Assembly (NCBI RefSeq): GCF_014192395.1
Contig: NZ_JACHXW010000019.1
Span: 80,504 to 144,503 of the forward strand
Direction of reading: 5' to 3'
Origin: Paenibacillus endophyticus
GTDB taxonomy: Bacteria > Bacillota > Bacilli > Paenibacillales > Paenibacillaceae
DNA length: 64,000 nucleotides
Shown piece after piece: positions 60,179-64,000 of this stretch. Each line of letters starts with the position of its first letter. Position 1 is the stretch's first letter. Below the pieces are notes generated by a model, which was given only the letters and a program-made list of their open reading frames with translations, ran no database searches and was not told the DNA's origin. The translations under genes and the position numbers were made by a program.

Positions 60179-61041
60179 AAATCGCGTTATGCACGATCTC
60201 GTTCCGCCATCAGCTCATCTCTATGAATGAATTGATTGCATTCGCTGCCGCGCATGGATTTAACGGCATCGAGCTATGGGGTACGCATGCCCGCAGCATG
60301 TATGAGGCAAAGGGCAGCTATGGCCAAATGGAAGATCCGAGAGCGCAGCTCGCAAAGAACGGGCTGGAAGTGTCGATGCTGAGCGATTACTTGAATATTG
60401 CTCTTGATGTAGACTATTCCCGGATCGAGAAGCAGGCCAAGCAAGTAATTTCGCTCGCTGATTGGTTCAACGTGAGCCGTATCCGCACGTTTGCAGGCGA
60501 GAGGCCAAGCGGGGAAGTAGGAATGGCGGAATGGACGCAATATCTCGATCGGCTGCGGTTTATTGGTGATTTGTGCGCAAGGGCGAGCAAAAAGCTGCTG
60601 CTGGAAACCCATCCGAACACGCTCGCCGATCGGTTGGACAGCACGCTGCGCTTAATGGAGGAGCTTGACCATCCTGCGATTGGGCTTAATCTGGACGTAT
60701 TCCATTTGTGGGAGTCAGGAGCGGACCCGCTTGCATCGATGTCACTGCTTAACCCATGGGTCGACTATTATCATTTGAAAAATAGTGCTTCTCTTCAGCA
60801 AGCCAAGCTGTTTGAGCCGCATAATGTATATTCGCCGAGCGGAGACCGCAGAGGGATGGTTCCGCTGTGCGAAGGGGCCATCGATTACCGCCCGGTGCTG
60901 GAGCAAATAAAAAGGGATGCAATCGGCGCACAATCGGGACGTTTCGTCTCGCTCGAGTGGTTCGGTACGAACAGCCAAGCAGTATTGGCCCAAGATATCG
61001 CGTTTATTCGAAAAGCACATGCTGCGCAGCCTATTGGCTAA
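60175..61041 (+). CDS. asbF: 3-dehydroshikimate dehydratase AsbF
   Basis: 288-residue TIM-barrel metal enzyme (xylose isomerase-like) converting 3-dehydroshikimate to 3,4-dihydroxybenzoate, the catechol precursor of petrobactin. Key segments: IALCTISFRHQLISMNEL, HGFNGIELWGTHAR, LLLETHPNTLAD, NLDVFHLWESGADP, YHLKNS and FVSLEWFG, carrying the expected metal ligands Glu, Asp, His. ATG at 60175 overlaps the asbE stop, with CAGGAGG upstream. Last gene of the operon; no transporter gene is attached in this window. Confidence 0.94.
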   Translation: MKIALCTISFRHQLISMNELIAFAAAHGFNGIELWGTHARSMYEAKGSYGQMEDPRAQLAKNGLEVSMLSDYLNIALDVDYSRIEKQAKQVISLADWFNVSRIRTFAGERPSGEVGMAEWTQYLDRLRFIGDLCARASKKLLLETHPNTLADRLDSTLRLMEELDHPAIGLNLDVFHLWESGADPLASMSLLNPWVDYYHLKNSASLQQAKLFEPHNVYSPSGDRRGMVPLCEGAIDYRPVLEQIKRDAIGAQSGRFVSLEWFGTNSQAVLAQDIAFIRKAHAAQPIG

Positions 61042-61090
61042 TCTTCCAATAAGATGAACGATTCAATTGTACGACAGCAATAGCCTTAGA

Positions 61091-61121
61091 AGAAGCAAGC
61101 CCTGCTGGGGGTTGCTTCTTT
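61091..61121 (+). terminator. Terminator of the asb operon
   Basis: AGAAGCAA-CCC pairs with GGG-TTGCTTCT; only a short T-run (TTT). Confidence 0.65.
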
Positions 61122-61197
61122 GCCGTGTCCAATAGACATCATGTAGCGTTTTAATGGCAATTCGTATATGCTAGATTTATATAAAGGAGCTGGTACA

Positions 61198-61494
61198 ATG
61201 ATCCTGGAGGCTGCAGTGCTGCAGGTCAAAGAGGGCCTGGCAGAAGCGTTTGAGCGTGATTTCAATCTCGCTTCGGCAATGATTTCGAGTATGAAGGGCT
61301 ATCAGGGGCATGAGCTTCAGAAATGCATAGAGGTGAGCCATAAATACCTATTGCTCGTAAGATGGGAAACGCTCGAGGATCACACAGAGGGCTTTCGCCA
61401 ATCGAAGGAATATTTGACTTGGAAGAAATACTTGCATCATTACTACGATCCTTTCCCGACCGTAGAGCATTTCGCCAATGTGGCCATCAGCTAA
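61198..61494 (+). CDS. ABM-superfamily monooxygenase-like protein
   Basis: 98 residues, a small ferredoxin-like fold of the antibiotic biosynthesis monooxygenase group. Segments: LEAAVLQVKEGLAEAFERDF, SMKGYQGHELQ, YLLLVRWETLEDHTEGFRQS. Many members have no known role; some degrade heme, but the diagnostic heme residues cannot be judged by eye. AAGGAG lies 8 bp before the ATG at 61198. It follows the siderophore operon but has no Fur box. Confidence 0.8.
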   Translation: MILEAAVLQVKEGLAEAFERDFNLASAMISSMKGYQGHELQKCIEVSHKYLLLVRWETLEDHTEGFRQSKEYLTWKKYLHHYYDPFPTVEHFANVAIS

Positions 61495-61534
61495 AACCGT
61501 TTTATTGAAGCTTCACTGAAAATAGATATAGAGG

Positions 61535-61945
61535 GTGAGCAGCATTCAAGATTTTATACCGTTGCATCTTAGCTTCGACGGAGCAGGCCAAGAGGTTGAA
61601 GTACTAGATGTCATTCAGCTGGATAAGGATATCTATCGAATAGAAGAAAATCCTGTGTTTACGGAAAATGTAGCATTCGGGGACGTTATTCGCGTAAAAA
61701 CGCTGGAGGATGTATCCATCTATATCGAAACCATTGAAAAATCTACGTTTACGCGCCATAATTGGCTGCTCAGCAAAGAGGTCATTTATTCGCTTGAGCT
61801 AAAGGTGCTCAAAAACAAAATACGTGATTGGCAAGGCAAATCCCAGCAAGTGTTCGGCGGCATCTTCATCGTGAATTTGCCTGCGCATACCGAAGTGGAT
61901 ATCAACGAAGAAGTTCAGAAGGTGATTCGTACGGTTCAGAAATAA
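61535..61945 (+). CDS. Unknown protein, resembles DUF4265
   Basis: 136 residues, cytoplasmic. The part VLDVIQLDKDIYRIEENP followed by FTENVAFGDVIRVK resembles DUF4265 domains (a 'Y-R-x-E-N-P-x-F ... GDV' pattern). Function unknown. GTG start at 61535 with GAGGG overlapping closely; the start is not certain. It precedes the SDR gene by 31 bp and may be in one operon with it. Confidence 0.65.
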   Translation: MSSIQDFIPLHLSFDGAGQEVEVLDVIQLDKDIYRIEENPVFTENVAFGDVIRVKTLEDVSIYIETIEKSTFTRHNWLLSKEVIYSLELKVLKNKIRDWQGKSQQVFGGIFIVNLPAHTEVDINEEVQKVIRTVQK

Positions 61946-61976
61946 ACAGCTGCGCGGCAGCATGGGAGGACATGAG

Positions 61977-62759
61977 ATGGAGCTTGGGCTTAAAGGGAAG
62001 ATTGCGGTTATAACAGGCGGGAGTAAAGGCATCGGCTTTGCTACGGCACTGCTGCTGGCCTCTGAGGGTGCTGAGGTTGCAATTGTCGCAAGGGACGAGG
62101 AAGCGCTTCGCAGAGCAGCGGAGCAGATTAACGTACAGACGGGCAAAGAAGTGCTCGCCATTAGCGCGGACGTCTCGAAGACCGGCGAGGCGGCTCGCGT
62201 GATCGAGGAAACCGTAGATAGATTTGGCGGCGTACATATTCTTGTGAACAATGCGGGAACATCGGCAGCCAAGCCGTTCGAGCATGTAGACGAAGATGCC
62301 TGGTCAGCGGATCTGGATTTAAAGCTGCTCGGAGCCGTGCAATTCTCCCAGGCAGCGCTGCCGCATATGCGTCAAGCTGGCGGAGGAGCGATCGTCAACG
62401 TTACCGCGATTGGCGGCAAAACGCCGGGAGCCTCCTCTTTGCCGACCTCTGTCAGCCGTGCAGCAGGACTGGCGCTTACGAAGGCGATGAGCAAGGATCT
62501 AGCCGGAGCTGGCGTAAGAGTCAACGCCGTCTGCATCGGACTCATTCGAAGCGCGCAGATTGAGCGCATGTGGCAAGCTCAGTCACCAGAGTTAAGCTGG
62601 GAAGCGTTTGCCGCCGATCCGCGTCATGGCATACCGCTCGGACGAATAGGCGATGCACGGGAAGCAGCTAATGTGATCGGATTCCTTGTATCGGAGGCCG
62701 CATCTTTTGTAACAGGAACTTCGGTGAATATTGATGGGGGCATATCAGCTGTCTTATAA
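61977..62759 (+). CDS. Atypical short-chain dehydrogenase lacking the YxxxK catalytic pair
   Basis: 260-residue SDR. The cofactor motif ITGGSKGIGFATALL and the NNAG motif are intact, and the C-terminus FVTGTSVNIDGGISAVL is typical. The active site is not: where YxxxK is expected there is Thr157-SVS-Arg161 (LPTSVSRAAG), and the catalytic Ser position reads NVTAIGG with Thr143. All three residues of the triad seem replaced. It may be a divergent subfamily with other chemistry or a non-catalytic binding protein. ATG at 61977 has GGAGG 8 bp upstream; an ATG 15 bp earlier does not. Confidence 0.85.
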   Translation: MELGLKGKIAVITGGSKGIGFATALLLASEGAEVAIVARDEEALRRAAEQINVQTGKEVLAISADVSKTGEAARVIEETVDRFGGVHILVNNAGTSAAKPFEHVDEDAWSADLDLKLLGAVQFSQAALPHMRQAGGGAIVNVTAIGGKTPGASSLPTSVSRAAGLALTKAMSKDLAGAGVRVNAVCIGLIRSAQIERMWQAQSPELSWEAFAADPRHGIPLGRIGDAREAANVIGFLVSEAASFVTGTSVNIDGGISAVL

Positions 62760-62778
62760 GAACGACAAAAAGAAAAAT

Positions 62779-62826
62779 GCTCTTAACGAGCCGGCTTACG
62801 GCTAAGCTGCGTTAAGAGCTTTTTTT
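62779..62826. terminator. Terminator between SDR gene and rpmE2
   Basis: GCTCTTAACG pairs with CGTTAAGAGC, with an inner AGCCG/CGGCT stem; seven T follow. Confidence 0.87.
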
Positions 62827-62838
62827 AATTCATGATGC

Positions 62839-63087
62839 TTATTTCTTTTGTTGGATACGTTGGTTAAACCGGTCAACGCGTCCGCCTTTATCCGTATTGC
62901 GCTGTTTGCCCGTATAGAACGGATGCGAGGCTGAGCTAGTATCTACGCGGATAACCGGGTAGCTGTTGCCGTCTTCCCATTCCATTTTCTCATTCGACGA
63001 TTTGGTCGAGCCCGTCAACATTTTGAAGCCGCTGCTCACATCAAAAAACAAAACTTGATGGTATGCGGGATGTATGCCTTGCTTCAT
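62839..63087 (-). CDS. rpmE2: Ribosomal protein L31 type B (zinc-independent)
   Basis: 82 residues: MKQGIHPAYHQVLFFDVSSG then SNEKMEWEDG and SHPFYTGKQRNTDKGGRVDRF. It lacks the CxxC zinc site of type A L31. In Bacillus such L31 copies are repressed by Zur and replace the zinc form during zinc starvation. A Zur-like box lies 21 bp upstream of the start. The ATG at 63087 follows AGGTG; an in-frame GTG three codons earlier is less likely. Divergent from fur. Confidence 0.94.
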   Translation of the reverse strand: MKQGIHPAYHQVLFFDVSSGFKMLTGSTKSSNEKMEWEDGNSYPVIRVDTSSASHPFYTGKQRNTDKGGRVDRFNQRIQQKK

Positions 63088-63107
63088 TATATTCACCTAT
63101 CCTTTAT

Positions 63108-63122
63108 TAGTAATACTTACGA
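63108..63122. promoter_or_regulatory. Zur-like box upstream of rpmE2
   Basis: TAGTAATACTTACGA agrees with the Bacillus Zur core TCGTAATNATTACGA at all but two defined positions. It lies 20 bp upstream of the rpmE2 start codon. Confidence 0.65.
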
Positions 63123-63233
63123 AAAACTATAGTTGTATCATAGACGATAAACGATTGGCATGTCAAGGAGCGTGCTGCGGCACGTATTAAAATATGGTAT
63201 TTGCTAATTTCGCAAAAGTATACTACCATTAAA

Positions 63234-63248
63234 TTATAATCATTCTAA
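63234..63248. promoter_or_regulatory. PerR-like box upstream of fur
   Basis: TTATAATCATTCTAA has one mismatch to the PerR consensus TTATAATNATTATAA. It includes TATAAT (63235-63240), a possible -10. In Bacillus fur belongs to the PerR regulon. Confidence 0.65.
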
Positions 63249-63314
63249 AAGTAAGCCTTTTCATTGGAAAAACATAATGATGACAAGGCTTTGAATAAGA
63301 GGAGGTATCTCTGC

Positions 63315-63794
63315 ATGTTAAACATCACCGCAGAAATGGACCGAATAAACCGGCATTTGATGGCAAATGGATATAAGCTTACGACTCAGCGTGAAATTAT
63401 ATTGCGAGTACTGCTCGAGAACGAAATGGACCACTTGAGCGCAGAAGGCGTCTTCATGCTCGTCAAACAGAAATATTCCGAGATCGGGCTTGCAACCGTT
63501 TATCGCACACTCGAGCTGCTTGCGGAGCTTCATGTCGTGGAGAAGATGAATTTCGGCGACGGCGTAGCACGTTACGATCTTCGCGAGGAAGGGCATGAAC
63601 ATATGCATCACCATCTTATCTGCGACGAATGCGGCTCGCTCACAGAAATCAAGGAGGACTGGCTCTGCGAGATCGAGCAGCGCATTGAACGCGAATTCGG
63701 ATTTAAGGTGACGGATCACCGGCTGGATTTCACAGGAACGTACAAGTCATGCAGCAAAGGCGGCTGCAAGCGAGGCAGGAAAGCCGTATCGTAA
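63315..63794 (+). CDS. fur: Ferric uptake regulator Fur
   Basis: 159 residues. DNA-binding helix region GYKLTTQREIILRVLLENE and DHLSAEGVFMLVKQ; the segment GLATVYRTLELLAEL with FGDGVARYDLR is the Fur (not Zur or PerR) signature as I know it from Bacillus. Metal-site features: HEHMHHHLICDECGS and a C-terminal CxxxxC pair (SCSKGGC). AGGAGG lies before the ATG at 63315. Likely target in this window: the asb operon with its Fur box. A PerR-like box lies upstream. Confidence 0.92.
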   Translation: MLNITAEMDRINRHLMANGYKLTTQREIILRVLLENEMDHLSAEGVFMLVKQKYSEIGLATVYRTLELLAELHVVEKMNFGDGVARYDLREEGHEHMHHHLICDECGSLTEIKEDWLCEIEQRIEREFGFKVTDHRLDFTGTYKSCSKGGCKRGRKAVS

Positions 63795-63835
63795 GCTGAG
63801 CTGGAAGCAAGGACGCTTGCTTCGACGGATAAGTT

Positions 63836-63901
63836 AAGCCTCTGAAAGCAAACATTGCGAAGCCTTAACAGGCAACCAATGCTGCTTGAGGGGGCTTTTT
63901 T
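63836..63901 (+). terminator. Possible terminator after fur
   Basis: AAGCC and CT...AGCA can pair with TGCT...AG and GGCTT across a long imperfect stem, followed by six T. The pairing is imperfect. Confidence 0.5.
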
Positions 63902-63906
63902 ATGGG

Positions 63907-64000
63907 ACGGATTGTAAAATGAAGTGCGACACCTAAAAAAACAAAAGGCCCATGAAGGCTTCGTGTAAAATGGAAGTTACCACACCACCATTTTGTACAG
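63907..64000. mobile_element. Possible end of an insertion sequence
   Basis: ACGGATTGTAAAATGAAG followed by TGCGACACC recalls terminal inverted repeats of IS30-type elements seen in Bacillota. No transposase frame is present before the window ends, and the other end cannot be seen, so this is only a suggestion from memory. Confidence 0.25.

Overview
The window looks like a chromosomal segment of a spore-forming Bacillota of the Paenibacillaceae (Paenibacillus or a close relative). Grounds: roughly balanced base composition, strong AGGAGG-type ribosome binding sites with many TTG/GTG starts, sporulation genes (yunB, lytH, ylbJ), an S-layer-homology protein, a Gram-positive tad locus, a bacillithiol deacetylase, a petrobactin operon and Bacillus-type fur, ccpN and yycC. 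No rRNA, tRNA, CRISPR array or complete transposon was seen. Genus assignment is inference.

Layout. 1-963: end of a sensor kinase and its OmpR-type regulator. 1100-2620: exported SLH protein. 2642-2900: terminator and a five-copy palindromic tandem array. 2994-7940: yunB, lytH, lipA, yutD and nadK. 8040-12984: ylbJ, a 30-residue membrane protein, truncated globin, a DUF2225 protein, the yycC pair and an M3 oligoendopeptidase. 13210-16754: a beta-hydroxyacid dehydrogenase, ccpN-yqfL, ndk and fsa. 16764-27428: a tad pilus/secretion operon preceded by a promoter and a strong hairpin terminator. 27431-34945: an epimerase, a lipoprotein, a YneK-like protein, endonuclease IV, purU, tkt, ppnP and a DUF420 protein. 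35001-38810: a compact module of tatC, a short TnrA-like regulator, a Tat-exported flavin amine oxidase, an exported RidA protein and tatA, with two TnrA/GlnR-type palindromes in the divergent promoter region. 38930-42010: a second dehydrogenase, pgi and yigZ. 42127-49847: a sulfate ABC transporter with a CymR-like operator, yojF-bshB2, a YdbM-like flavoprotein and an MFS carrier. 50040-53524: two small orphan genes, a class A penicillin-binding protein with a charged tail and a small DMT-type protein. 53692-61041: Fur-boxed petrobactin operon asbABCDEF. 61198-64000: a small monooxygenase, an unknown protein, an atypical SDR, rpmE2 behind a Zur-like box, fur behind a PerR-like box, and a possible insertion-sequence end.

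How the genes fit together. The most unusual block is 35001-38810. It carries its own Tat translocase (TatA and TatC), one obvious Tat substrate (an amine oxidase that would release ammonium), an exported RidA to deal with reactive imines, and a nitrogen-type regulator with matching DNA sites. I read it as a self-contained extracytoplasmic amine-nitrogen scavenging module. Two other themes recur: metal and sulfur regulation (Fur, Zur, PerR and CymR-like sites next to fitting genes), and genes whose best ribosome binding site points to a non-canonical start codon (AUC for asbA, CUG for ylbJ, possibly AUU for ccpN).
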